The notes under the pieces: model-generated
Databases searched by the model: none
What the model saw: the letters and a program-made list of their open reading frames with translations, nothing else
Told to the model about the DNA's origin: nothing
NCBI GenBank assembly: GCA_903909605.1
Contig: CAIVWH010000008.1
Location: 1-42,873 of the forward strand
Length of the DNA: 42,873 bases
Reading direction: 5' to 3'
Origin: an uncultured Micrococcales bacterium
Lineage (GTDB): Bacteria > Actinomycetota > Actinomycetes > Actinomycetales > Microbacteriaceae
Shown here: positions 1 to 9,600 of the stretch, in pieces
Layout of the letters: each line of letters begins with the position of its first letter
Numbering within the stretch: the first letter of the stretch is position 1
Position numbers and translations under genes: made by a program

Positions 1-1
1 T

Positions 2-82
2 GGCGACAAGAAGTTTGGCGACCGCAAGTTTGGCGATAAGCCTGCTGGCGCGAAGCGTTCATACTCGTCTCGCGACAACTAG
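2..82 (+). CDS. C-terminal tail of an upstream protein (partial), possibly a DEAD-box RNA helicase
   Basis: Only the last 26 codons are in the window, ending at TAG 80-82; the 5' part lies outside. The visible peptide is basic and glycine-rich, with KKFGD/RKFGD repeats and the end SYSSRDN. Such tails are common on actinobacterial DEAD-box RNA helicases, where they bind RNA, but no catalytic part is visible, so the helicase label is an inference. Another RNA-binding protein with a basic tail is equally possible. Confidence 0.5.
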   Translation, partial: GDKKFGDRKFGDKPAGAKRSYSSRDN

Positions 83-109
83 CACTTGTTCACAGCGGGG
101 TTGAAAAAC

Positions 110-138
110 TTGCACAAAAAAACGAGTCGGCCGATACT
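110..138 (+). promoter_or_regulatory. Candidate sigma-70-type promoter for the amylase gene
   Basis: TTGCAC at 110-115 and GATACT at 133-138 are separated by 17 bp, a good housekeeping-sigma spacing. Transcription would start near 145 and give a leader of about 37 nt. The same TTGCAC -35 box is used by the candidate rplJ promoter. The 99-bp gap between the upstream stop and the amylase start shows no convincing terminator. Confidence 0.45.
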
Positions 139-181
139 GAGAATTTGTTGAGGTCGGCAACTTGCGACTTATGGTTAACCC

Positions 182-1579
182 ATGCGCCTTTCTAAAGCCC
201 TCGTCTCACTGCTAACCGCAGCCACCCTTGCCTTCACCGGATTCGCTGCCGCGCCGAGCGCGAGCTCGCCGGCGACTGCCGCATCGACGCTGACGGCGCC
301 ATCCTGGATGAACAACGCCACCGTTTACGAGATCAACACTCGTCAGTACTCGGCCGCGGGCTCGTTCAACGCGGTTGCTGCCGATCTGCCACGCATCCAG
401 GCGCTTGGCGTGAAGGTGCTTTGGTTTATGCCGATTTACCCGATCTCGGTCAAGAACCGCAAGGGCACACTGGGCAGCTACTACTCAATCGCCGACTACA
501 AGGCCGTGAACCCAGAGTTCGGCACCGCTGCCGACTTCAAGGCGCTGGTCGACAAGGCACACGGCATGGGCTTCAAGATTGTGCTCGACTGGGTCGCCAA
601 CCACACCGGCTGGGACAACCCTTGGATAACCGCGCATCCTGACTGGTACACCAAGGATTCGAGCGGCAAGATCACCCAGCCGCCCGGCACCGACTGGTAT
701 GACGTTGCCGACTTGAACTACGACAATCAGGCAATGCGCGCGGCAATGATCGACGCAATGAAGTACTGGGTAACTACCTACGACATCGACGGTTTCCGCT
801 GTGATGCGGCCAGCATGGTTCCCAGTGACTTCTGGCATCAGGCCAGCACCGCACTTGAGGCAATCAAGCCACTGTGGATGCTTGCCGAGTCAGCCCCAGG
901 CGATGTGAGCATGGGCACCGACTTTTCCAGTGCTTACAACTGGTCGCTGCTGAGCACCGAAAACACCCTCAGCTCGAACAATGGCAGCAAGTATTCGTTC
1001 AACAACGAAATCGCGAACCTGCAGCTCGACTACCCGGCCGGCAGTTTCGCGATGAACTTCATCACCAATCACGACGAGAATTCGTGGAACGGCACGGAGT
1101 ACACCAGGCTCGGTTCGGTAGGCGCAGTCAAGGCCGCGAGCGTTCTCTACTTCACGCTGCCCGGCACCCCGTTGATCTACAACGGGCAAGAAGTCGGCAT
1201 GAACAAGATGCTCGCATTCTTTGAAAAAGACCAAATCCCTTGGGTTGCAAGCCCGATGACCGCGTTCTACAAAAAACTGATTTCGCTGAAGACGGCCAAC
1301 GCCGCGCTCGCGGTGGGTTCGGCGGCAGGCGCCATCCGTGTGGTTACCACCAACCAGGATGGGGTGCTGGCTTACGTGCGCTCGAGTGGCAAGTCGAAGG
1401 TGCTGGTTGCGATCAACCTGACCAACAAGCCACTCAAGGTTGCGCTGTCTTGGGGCAGTTCGGCCGGCAAGCTGTATGACTATGCGAGCAACAAGCTGGT
1501 GAGCATCCCTGCGGCTCAGACCGTGACGCTGCCGGCTTGGGGTTATCAGGTCGACACCACCAACCAGCTCAAGAATTAA
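182..1579 (+). CDS. Secreted alpha-amylase family (GH13) glycoside hydrolase
   Basis: The 465-residue protein begins with a Sec signal peptide (basic start, hydrophobic residues 6-24, Ala-rich cleavage region up to about 35), so it acts outside the cell on alpha-glucans. The (beta/alpha)8 GH13 motifs are present: region I DWVANH (136-141), region II GFRCD with nucleophile Asp208 and Arg206, region III with acid/base Glu236, and region IV NHD with Asp298. A beta-sandwich C domain follows from about residue 375. There is no separate starch-binding domain. An in-frame stop at 176-178 fixes the start at 182 or later. No good Shine-Dalgarno sits close: GAGG at 150-153 is too far. Exact substrate (starch, maltodextrin or other) cannot be read from the sequence. 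Confidence 0.92.
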   Translation: MRLSKALVSLLTAATLAFTGFAAAPSASSPATAASTLTAPSWMNNATVYEINTRQYSAAGSFNAVAADLPRIQALGVKVLWFMPIYPISVKNRKGTLGSYYSIADYKAVNPEFGTAADFKALVDKAHGMGFKIVLDWVANHTGWDNPWITAHPDWYTKDSSGKITQPPGTDWYDVADLNYDNQAMRAAMIDAMKYWVTTYDIDGFRCDAASMVPSDFWHQASTALEAIKPLWMLAESAPGDVSMGTDFSSAYNWSLLSTENTLSSNNGSKYSFNNEIANLQLDYPAGSFAMNFITNHDENSWNGTEYTRLGSVGAVKAASVLYFTLPGTPLIYNGQEVGMNKMLAFFEKDQIPWVASPMTAFYKKLISLKTANAALAVGSAAGAIRVVTTNQDGVLAYVRSSGKSKVLVAINLTNKPLKVALSWGSSAGKLYDYASNKLVSIPAAQTVTLPAWGYQVDTTNQLKN

Positions 1580-1601
1580 GCGTTTTTCGCGAATCTAGGG
1601 G

Positions 1602-1631
1602 TTGCACGGGTCTGGACCTAGCGCCTAGACT
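1602..1631 (+). promoter_or_regulatory. Candidate promoter of the rplJ-rplL operon
   Basis: TTGCAC at 1602-1607 and TAGACT at 1626-1631 are separated by 18 bp, placing the transcription start near 1638, about 195 nt before the rplJ start. This gives the long leader expected for ribosomal protein L10 operons. Confidence 0.55.
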
Positions 1632-1637
1632 GGGCGT

Positions 1638-1831
1638 TAGCCAAAGACCGCCGGTTTCGGGGCAGGCAAATCAATGAGAAATCTTTGATTCGCACGCGCC
1701 GACGAAGATGCAGAAATGCAGGCCCGCGCAGGTGTATGAAGTAATCGCCCTTCTGGGCTGCTGCTCCGTGCCTCTGCGCTCGGAGCTTTTCTGTTTTTGG
1801 GGCTAACCGGCACAATCAAACAAGGAGTGCC
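1638..1831 (+). ncRNA. L10-type ribosomal protein leader RNA with attenuator-like hairpin
   Basis: The roughly 195-nt untranslated leader ahead of rplJ contains GCCAAAGACCGCCGG (from about 1639), resembling the conserved L10-binding part of L10 leaders, then several GC-rich stems. Near its end, GCTCCG (1763-1768) pairs with CGGAGC (1781-1786), and a T-rich run follows at 1787-1798: the form of an intrinsic terminator 33 nt before the start codon. A second short stem, GCCC/GGGC, lies at 1747-1758. In the known family, the L10-(L12)n complex binds such leaders to limit its own synthesis. Transcription attenuation here is an inference from the hairpin and U-tract. Confidence 0.65.
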
Positions 1832-2338
1832 ATGGCGAACAAGGTACAGAACGTCGCCGAGCTGACTGAGTCATTCAAGAGCTCGAACGCCGTTCTTCTC
1901 ACCGAGTACCGCGGCCTTACTGTTGCTCAGCTCAAGGAGCTGCGCAAGTCAATCAGCAAGGACGCAACCTACGCCGTAGCAAAGAACACCCTGCTCGAAA
2001 TTGCAGCTAAGAACGCCGGAGTTAGTGCCTTTGATGGCCAGCTCTTCGGTCCTAGCGCGATGGCATTCGTACACGGCGACGCCGTGACCGTTGCCAAGGC
2101 ATTGCGTGACTTTGCGAAGGCAAACCCTCTGTTGGTGCTAAAGAGCGGTGTTCTAGAGGGTGCCGCCCTTACTGCCGACGAGGTTAAGAAGCTTGCTGAT
2201 CTCGAAAGCCGTGAAGTGCTGTTGGCCAAGGCCGCCAGCGTATTCAAGGCCAAGATGTTCCAGGCCGCTTACATGTTCCAGGCCCCGCTTGCACAGGCTG
2301 TTCGCACCGTCGACGCCCTGCGCGAAAAGCTGGCCTAA
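1832..2338 (+). CDS. rplJ: 50S ribosomal protein L10
   Basis: The 168-residue protein is the stalk-base protein of the large subunit. It binds 23S rRNA through its N-terminal domain and carries L7/L12 dimers on its C-terminal helix. The family signature TEYRGLTV sits near residues 24-31 and the length is typical of actinobacterial L10. The start is set by AAGGAG at 1822-1827, four bases before ATG. rplL follows after 48 bp with its own ribosome-binding site. The upstream leader is the likely autoregulation site. Confidence 0.97.
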   Translation: MANKVQNVAELTESFKSSNAVLLTEYRGLTVAQLKELRKSISKDATYAVAKNTLLEIAAKNAGVSAFDGQLFGPSAMAFVHGDAVTVAKALRDFAKANPLLVLKSGVLEGAALTADEVKKLADLESREVLLAKAASVFKAKMFQAAYMFQAPLAQAVRTVDALREKLA

Positions 2339-2386
2339 GAACCCCGATTTACCCCAAAAACTGCTTCAAACCAATAGGAGATAAAA

Positions 2387-2770
2387 ATGGCAAAGCTTTC
2401 AACCGAACAGTTGATCGACGCTTTCAAGGAGCTTTCGCTCATCGAGCTCAGCGACTTCGTTAAGAAGTTCGAAGAGGTCTTCGAAGTTACCGCTGCTGCA
2501 CCAGTTGCAGTCGCTGCAGCTCCTGCTGCTGGCGGCGCTGCTGAGGCTGCCGAGGAGAAGGACTCGTTCGACGTCGTTCTCGAGTCGGCTGGCGACCAGA
2601 AGATCGCTGTAATTAAGGAAGTTCGCGCCCTGACCAACCTCGGTCTTGGCGAGGCAAAGGCTCTCGTTGACGGTGCACCTGCAACCGTTCTCGAGGGTGC
2701 GAACAAGGACACTGCCGAGAAGGCAAAGGCTGCTCTTGAGGGCGCCGGCGCAAAGGTAGTTCTGAAGTAA
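2387..2770 (+). CDS. rplL: 50S ribosomal protein L7/L12
   Basis: The 127-residue acidic protein forms the mobile ribosomal stalk that recruits and stimulates translational GTPases. Residues 1-35 are the dimerisation domain that binds L10; about 36-62 is the Ala-rich flexible hinge; 63-127 is the globular C-terminal domain with the conserved stretch [19 protein letters not shown] at 2375-2380 precedes the ATG by six bases. The gene ends the operon and is followed by a strong intrinsic terminator. Confidence 0.98.
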   Translation: MAKLSTEQLIDAFKELSLIELSDFVKKFEEVFEVTAAAPVAVAAAPAAGGAAEAAEEKDSFDVVLESAGDQKIAVIKEVRALTNLGLGEAKALVDGAPATVLEGANKDTAEKAKAALEGAGAKVVLK

Positions 2771-2790
2771 TTCAGTTCCAAAACTCTCAG

Positions 2791-2819
2791 AAAACCCGCC
2801 CTTTTAGGGCGGGTTTTTT
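2791..2819 (+). terminator. Intrinsic terminator of rplJ-rplL
   Basis: AAAACCCGCCC (2791-2801) and GGGCGGGTTTT (2807-2817) form a perfect 11-bp stem with a 5-nt loop, followed by further T residues. It separates the ribosomal operon from the giant gene. Confidence 0.93.
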
Positions 2820-2820
2820 G

Positions 2821-2835
2821 TTCGGTATAACCGAA
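2821..2835. promoter_or_regulatory. Small palindrome TTCGGT-ATA-ACCGAA
   Basis: Perfect 6-bp arms around a 3-bp centre, directly after the rplL terminator and about 130 bp before the giant gene. It lies just upstream of a weak promoter-like pair (TTGTAA 2847-2852, ACTTAT 2870-2875, 17-bp spacer). An operator is possible but unproven; a site this short can also occur by chance. Confidence 0.25.
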
Positions 2836-2911
2836 TAACTACATGGTTGTAATTCGAGCGCATTGCGAAACTTATAAGGCCTGGTGGGGCATGCTTTGCC
2901 CTGCTTTGGCC

Positions 2912-2938
2912 TACCGTGACACGGATTCTGTCGCGGTA
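2912..2938 (+). promoter_or_regulatory. Hairpin or operator in the 5' region of the giant gene
   Basis: TACCGTGACA (2912-2921) and TGTCGCGGTA (2929-2938) form a 10-bp stem with one G-U pair and a 7-nt loop. The element ends 12 nt before the strong AGGAGG Shine-Dalgarno at 2951-2956. It could be a DNA operator, an RNA stability element or a translational control stem; no T-tract follows, so it is not a terminator. Confidence 0.45.
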
Positions 2939-2963
2939 GAGAGTCGAGCAAGGAGGTGCGATC

Positions 2964-3692
2964 GTGAACTTTGTCACGAACTTAATTCGCACACTCCGCG
3001 CCTCATCCAAATTGCGCATCGGCGCCATCCTTGGAATCGCACTTGTTGCACTGGTTACTTTCTGGCAGCCCGCCCCACCGGCACACGCTGTTCCAGGTGC
3101 ACCATATTCGGGATGGTCGGTGAAGCTCTACCACAACACAAATAACAGCGACACCAACTGCTACTTCGACAACCTCGGCAATGCCGACACTTTCTTTGCT
3201 AGTAACTCGTGCGGCGGAAACGCTGCGTTTGATATCAATACGATCGCATCGACATTCTCGGCATCGGAATGGTTGACCACTGCAAACGTTTCAAAGACAT
3301 ATAACTCGTCGGATCAGACTTCGCTTGAAGAGTACACGGCAGCAATTACTGGTTACATCAAACCAACATCGACTCTGTCTTCGTTCTACCTGCGCACTTG
3401 TTCCGACGACGCGGGTTACATTTGGTTTGGTGCAACGGCGATGAGCGGTCAGTCGTCGTACACGCGAACTGCTGCTGCGGTTCAGAACGGTGGTCTGCAC
3501 GGAAATACGAGTTGCGCGAACTCTGGAAACCTCGGGGCAATTTACACCGGCACTTACTATCCGATTCGTGGTCAGCTCGGTGAGGCTACAGGCGGCGACT
3601 CGATCTCGTTCCTTTACTCAACCGACGGCGCGAACTGGAACACCATCCCAGATAGTTGGATTTTCACTCAGGGGTACGGCACTGTTCTGAAC
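2964..3692 (+). other. Signal peptide and PA14/GLEYA-like N-terminal domain of the giant protein
   Basis: Residues 1-42 are a long signal peptide: basic region RASSKLR, hydrophobic residues 19-34, and AHA before the cleavage site. Residues 46-243 contain FYLRTCSDDAGYIWFG, with an adjacent Asp pair at 148-149, then GTYYPIRGQLGEATGG. This resembles the core of PA14/GLEYA lectin domains, in which an Asp pair and calcium bind sugars. Four Cys (66, 83, 146, 184) could form two disulfides, as expected outside the cell. Glycan binding at the distal tip is an inference. Confidence 0.6.
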
Positions 3693-6600
3693 GACCAGAC
3701 TGCGCCGAGCATCACAGGTGCACCGACGCTTACAACGGCAACTGACACCGGCGTTTCTTCGACCGACGGCATTACTGGCGCGGTTAACCCAGTGCTGCAG
3801 GGAACCACCGGGGCCGGAGCCGTCAGCGAGGGCAACGGCTATGTGCAGGTTTATCGCAACACCACCAACAGCAACACCGGTGGAACCCTTGTGGCATGTA
3901 CCAACGGGGCGAGCATCAATGGCGCAGCTAGCGCGGTAGCCACGGATGGCTCGGGTAACTGGACATGTACCCTGCCAACCGGGTGGCAGACCTTTAACTC
4001 AGGTGGTGCGGGCTATTACTACGTGAGTGCAACCGACCAAATGGCTTACACCAGCCAACCATCATCGCCTCGAGCAATCACTCCAAACAACCTCAACATC
4101 GCAATTAGCGCCGGAGGGGCACAGAGCGGTTTCGCACTTGCACAGCAACCCAAGATCACCGCAACCGATGGCGGAACAGCGTCGGTCACGGTTTCTTCAT
4201 CGCTCGGAAGCGTTACCAATGCAACCGCAAACGCCGGCACCGCATTCAGCGGAACGACAATCACTTACTCATCGGGAACTCTTGCCGGTGCAACGCTGAC
4301 ATACACGGCGAGCGGATACTTCTCGGCGACACAAACCCTTTCGGCTGTTGCCACGTCCTTGACGGTGATAGGCAGTCAGACCACGGATGCATCTGGTGTG
4401 TGGATTAATAACACTTGGTATACAACCAACACGGGTGTCTCATACATCAACCCAACCCAGCTGAATGCTCAGTTAAGCGTTGCTTCAGCAAACCTTATTT
4501 GCATCAACAATTTGTATATCGCAAACAACGTCACCGGCACGACTTCTGGCAGCTCGGTAAAAATTGTTGCCGGCGGCTATGTTGCAATGGATGGAAAACT
4601 AACCCTCAACAACGGCAACATCACTGTGCTGTCTAACGCGGATGGCCTAACCGGTGTAAACGGCGGGCCGATTGTGATCACCTCGTCAACCGCAGGGTTT
4701 GCGTCGGGTGGTGGAAACATCATCCTTGCTGGTGGTGACTGGACCTCGACAAGTGGTTATGCGGTGGGATTGAACACTGCATACAACGGCACGGGTGGTC
4801 TTGGCGGTTTGATTGCGGCTGATGACTCAGGCGTTTACATTGCCGGAATCGTGAACTCAGGTGGCGGTTCGATCACCATCAACGGGCGCGAAGGCACGGG
4901 AACCGGCGATGCGGCCGGCGTCTATGTGGCAAACAACGGTCTAATTCAGGGTGCCGGCGGAGATGTCACCATCACTGGCCTAATTTCGAGCGACTTAACC
5001 GACACCAATGCCTCCCACCGTGGGGTTCGTGTTGGTGCGGGATCTGCGACTCCTAGCCCTACCGTTTCGACCACGGGTTCGGGCAACATCAGCATTACTG
5101 CCACTACTACCGTGGCAAGCATCGCCGCTCAACAGGCGACCCTGTTCGAAAACGCGACGATTAGCGCGGTCAACGGAAACATCTCGATAACCGCTAACCC
5201 TGCATCGAGCAGCCCGGGCTTGCAGTTCGTAACCGCGAACAGCAGCATCTCGACTTCGGGTACGGGCGGAATCACCCTGACCAGCAACAGCGTGGCCAAC
5301 AGCGACAGCTTTGCCAATCTGGGCACCCTCTCGGCCGGTGGCGCAATCGCCATCAACACCGGCAAGGACATCACGCTGCCGAACGCCTGGAGCACCGCAG
5401 GGTCGATGTCGTTCACCACCACCGGCGGAAACGTGAACATCAATGCCGCCCAGACCATCACCGGTTCTGGAAACGCGTTTTTGGCTAAGGCAGCCGCAGC
5501 TGTTATCGATAACAACAACATCACCACAGGTGGCGGTGCGATCACGCTTTGGTCTGACTCGGATAACGCAAACGACGGGTCAATCAAGGTTGGCGGCGCG
5601 CTGTCTTCGTCGGGCGGTGACATCACGCTCTCGGGTGGAACCGCGCTTGCAACCGGATTTGCCAAGGGTGATGTAAACGTTCTTCGCAGCCAGGCGAACG
5701 CGGGAAACACTTTGAACGGGTTTGTCGGCGTGCTGATCACTGGCTCACTAAGTTCAACCTCAGGAAACATTCTGATTCGTGGGCAAGATTCGTCGACCAT
5801 CTACACAGCTAGCGGCACACAGTTGCCTGACTATGGCACCGGTGTTGAATTCATGAAGGGCTCGAGCCTCACTGCAACCACAGGCTCGGTGACCATCTAT
5901 GGAAACGTTGCCTCGAACCAGACCAACACCACCGTTTGGCACACCGGCACACTCATCGGAAACCTAGGAGCCGGTTCGGCTGTAGCGATTTCGACAACTT
6001 CGGGCGCGATCAACATCACGGGTGACACCGTGAACAGCAACTTTGGTAACAACCGCTATGGCCTCGGGCTCTATGGAACTTCGGTTACATCGACCTCGGG
6101 AAACATCACGCTTACCGCGATTACCGGTTCAAACTGCACGACTGACTTTGTCGCAGGTTCGTCTGCAGCGACGCTCGGCGGAGGCAGCGGTAGCGTTTCT
6201 ATTTATGGTTCAAGGGCGAATGCGACCGCGACCGACTCACTAGGTTCGCTGACAATTAGCTCAAGCAGCACCGTGACAATCGACCTGTATAACCCGACCT
6301 TTACCGCAACCGTATTCAGTGGTGCTGCCGCTTTCATTCTTGAATCGCCAGCAGGAGCCCCATCATTCGCTTCGGCAGTTGACTTCACCAACTTGAGCCC
6401 AGCTGCTGCACCAAACAATGTGGGCTCGCTGCAACTCGGGCGAACCACCAACGCGGTGGCCATGACATTGGGAACTGCTTGGAGCATCTGGGGGCCAGTG
6501 TCGGTTTATGGTTCGTCGATCAATGCAAGTGCAAACATCACAATTGGCAAGCCGAGCGCGCAGCTGCTTTTCAAGGCAACGGGCGACATTTGGAACGCTG

Positions 6601-9600
6601 CGAACAAGACTTTTCAGACAAACGGTGGAAACCTAATTTTTTGGGCCGATTCTGACAAGGTATCTGGCTCGACTTCAAACGGTGGCCGAATCTCGCTTGC
6701 TGCCTCAACGACATTGAGGAGCCAGGGCGGAACCATCGCCCTCGGCGGCGGTCTCGATGACGGTGGCACCGATTCGGGCATTCCGTTGATGAACGGTTGG
6801 TCATCGATGGCATCAGGCGACGGATTGCCAGATGGCTATGCAGTAGGGCAGAACTCGGCAGGCGCTGACTCGGGAGTGTATCTAAACGATGGCTACCAGA
6901 TCAGCTCGGGTGGCGGCGATGTCTACATAGCTGGTCGCGACGCAACCACAAACCCAAACAATGGCACAAGCGCAATGATCATCTTTGGCGACGGCGCCAT
7001 TGACTCGGGCGCCGGGCGCATTGGTGTTTGGGGTAAAGCCCACGCCATGTCTTCTGCGATTACTAACTACGGAATTTTGTTGCATGGCGTTGTGGGCGAT
7101 AACGTCGGCACCGGATCAACCTGGACTTCAGCCAACCGCACGGCTCAGGCAATCACGATTTATGGCGACTCGAGCGCAAACACTAGCGCCAGCGCCTATG
7201 GCGTGACAGCCATGCATTACGTTCCACTGCAATCTGCAACTTGGGGTTATAACTCGTTTCACTTAGTCGCAACCGGCTTGAAGGATTCAGCAAATCTAGC
7301 GACAACGCCTGGCGGTGGAATTAGCGTGACCGGCATCGGTTCGACTGGTGCCACCTATGGAATGAATGGAATTTGGTGGTCTTGGGCTGACGCGCTAGCC
7401 AAGGATGGCCCGATTAACTTCGCTGGTTATTCAACCGATGCAGCTGGTTCGCGAAGCTCTGCAGGTATGTATCTCGGTGAAAGCAATGCTCAGAATGACG
7501 ATCGCTTCGGCGCGATGAGCACCATCTATGCGACGACGAATAAGACTTTCACTAACCCAATCACAAGTGCAACGACAGACTTCACGACTAGCGCCAGCAA
7601 CATAACGCTGAGTGCAACCAAGTTTGTATTCTTGAGCACACCGTACTTGTCAAACTCTGGTTACATCTTTAATACCTCAGGTGATGTCACCTTGCAGCCA
7701 TGGGGCAATGATTTCACGGCGCAACAAAACGTTGCCGACTGGGCTTTTCAAAACATCACAATTACTGGAACGCCACGAAACGTGACCGTTGGCAAGAACT
7801 CGGCGACTAGCACAGCGAATGGGTACAACTACAACTGGTATAGCAACATCAGTGCTACAGGCTCTATCAAGCTGTATTCGAGCGGGTTCGTTTGGATGAA
7901 CTCGAGTGTTAGCCTCACCACGACGCTTGCAGCGTCTGGAACCAGCACACCAAACACCGGTGTTTTGCTTAAGACTTCTGAGCGCTTCCAATTTGCCGAC
8001 GCTGTCAAGTTCACAACCGGCGGGGCTGACATAACGGTTTGGGCCGACGCCGATGGCAATGGCACGGGCGCAATCTACTTTGACTCGAACAACGTGCTCA
8101 CCTCAAACGGCGGCAAGATCACCATCGGTGGCGGGCTTGATGATGGTGGAACCGGAGATATGGCCGGCCGTGGCGTTGGCGATGGCTACCCGGATGGCTA
8201 TCCGAGTTCAATAAGTGGTTGGCAATACACGACTGGTGGCCAGGTTGCCGGCCTCTGGCTCAGATCTGGCTTTCAGATTTTGTCAGGCGGCGGAGATATT
8301 TTGCTTGCCGGAAAAGACAACCCGGTTTATGGCGCTGACTCGACCGGGCTCTACCTGCAGGGTGGAATCGTCTATGCCGGCTCGGGCAAAATCGCGATGT
8401 ATGGCACCACCGGCACCGGATGTACGAACAACTGGCACAGGGCTATCTTGACTGGCGATGGTGCAACCACAAGCATCATCTCGACTTCTTCGGCTTCGAA
8501 CGCAATTTACATGCGTGGTAACACCTCAACCTGCAACAACGGTTTCTCGGTTTATGCGAATGCCGTTGGTGGAAATAATGCATGGACCTACGTGGCAGCG
8601 CCAAACGGTGGTGGAATCAACATTTCAGGAACCCAAGGCAATGCGAGTTATGCGCAAGGTGACACGGCTTCGGGTAACCGCTACGAGAGCAACATTCTCT
8701 CGCTGAACTACTACAACCTGATTGCAAACACCGGTGCGATTAACCTAACTGCAACCAAAGCGACTACTACAGGCATTTGGGGTGTCAGATTTGGAACGCT
8801 CACAAGGTCGACCGCATATGTAGGCAAGACGGCAAGCGCACTTTCAACGGGATATACCGCCTACTCTACAATCGCGTCTGTCAACTCGACTTCAGATCTC
8901 ACCATCACCGCCGATTCAATTTGCCCATATGACACAAACATAAACACCACCGGAAACATCAAGCTTCTCTCTAATGCGAGCTCGTTTGATTACGCATTGT
9001 TGGCCAACGCAGCCGACTGGGCTACAACCTGGAACGGCCCCTATGCAAGTGTGCAACTTGGTAACGCTGGCACAAACGGTGGAAATCAAAACAGTGCAAA
9101 CATCACCGTCGACAAAATTTCGTCTACCGGTGACATCGCGATCTACGGTGGAACCGTAACGCTGAAGGGCGGAGCGACAACTTCTGAAACCAGCGGCAAC
9201 GGTGTGCTGGTAAAGACCACAGCTGACTTGATAGTTTCTAATGGAACCGCCGGTGCCCGTAACCCGATGTCAGTGACTGGCACCAGCAGCACTTCACCGG
9301 TAACACTTTGGTCAAACGCAGACGCAACTGGTGGTGGTTCGATCTCAATTGGAAACTACGTCGACGTGCTTACCCAGGGTGCACCAATCACCATTGGCGG
9401 CTCGACGGCCGCCGCCGACACAAGCCCTACCGGTAACGCCGAGGGCGCGACCGCGAGCTATTGCACCGGCGTGAACATCGGCGCGAGCAACGTTGCGGTT
9501 GACTCGGTGAAGGTGCAGTCGCTGGGTGGCGCTATCACCATCCGTGGAAAGTCGACCTATGACGGTGGCGGATGTATGGGGCTCAAGATTGCCTCGGGAG

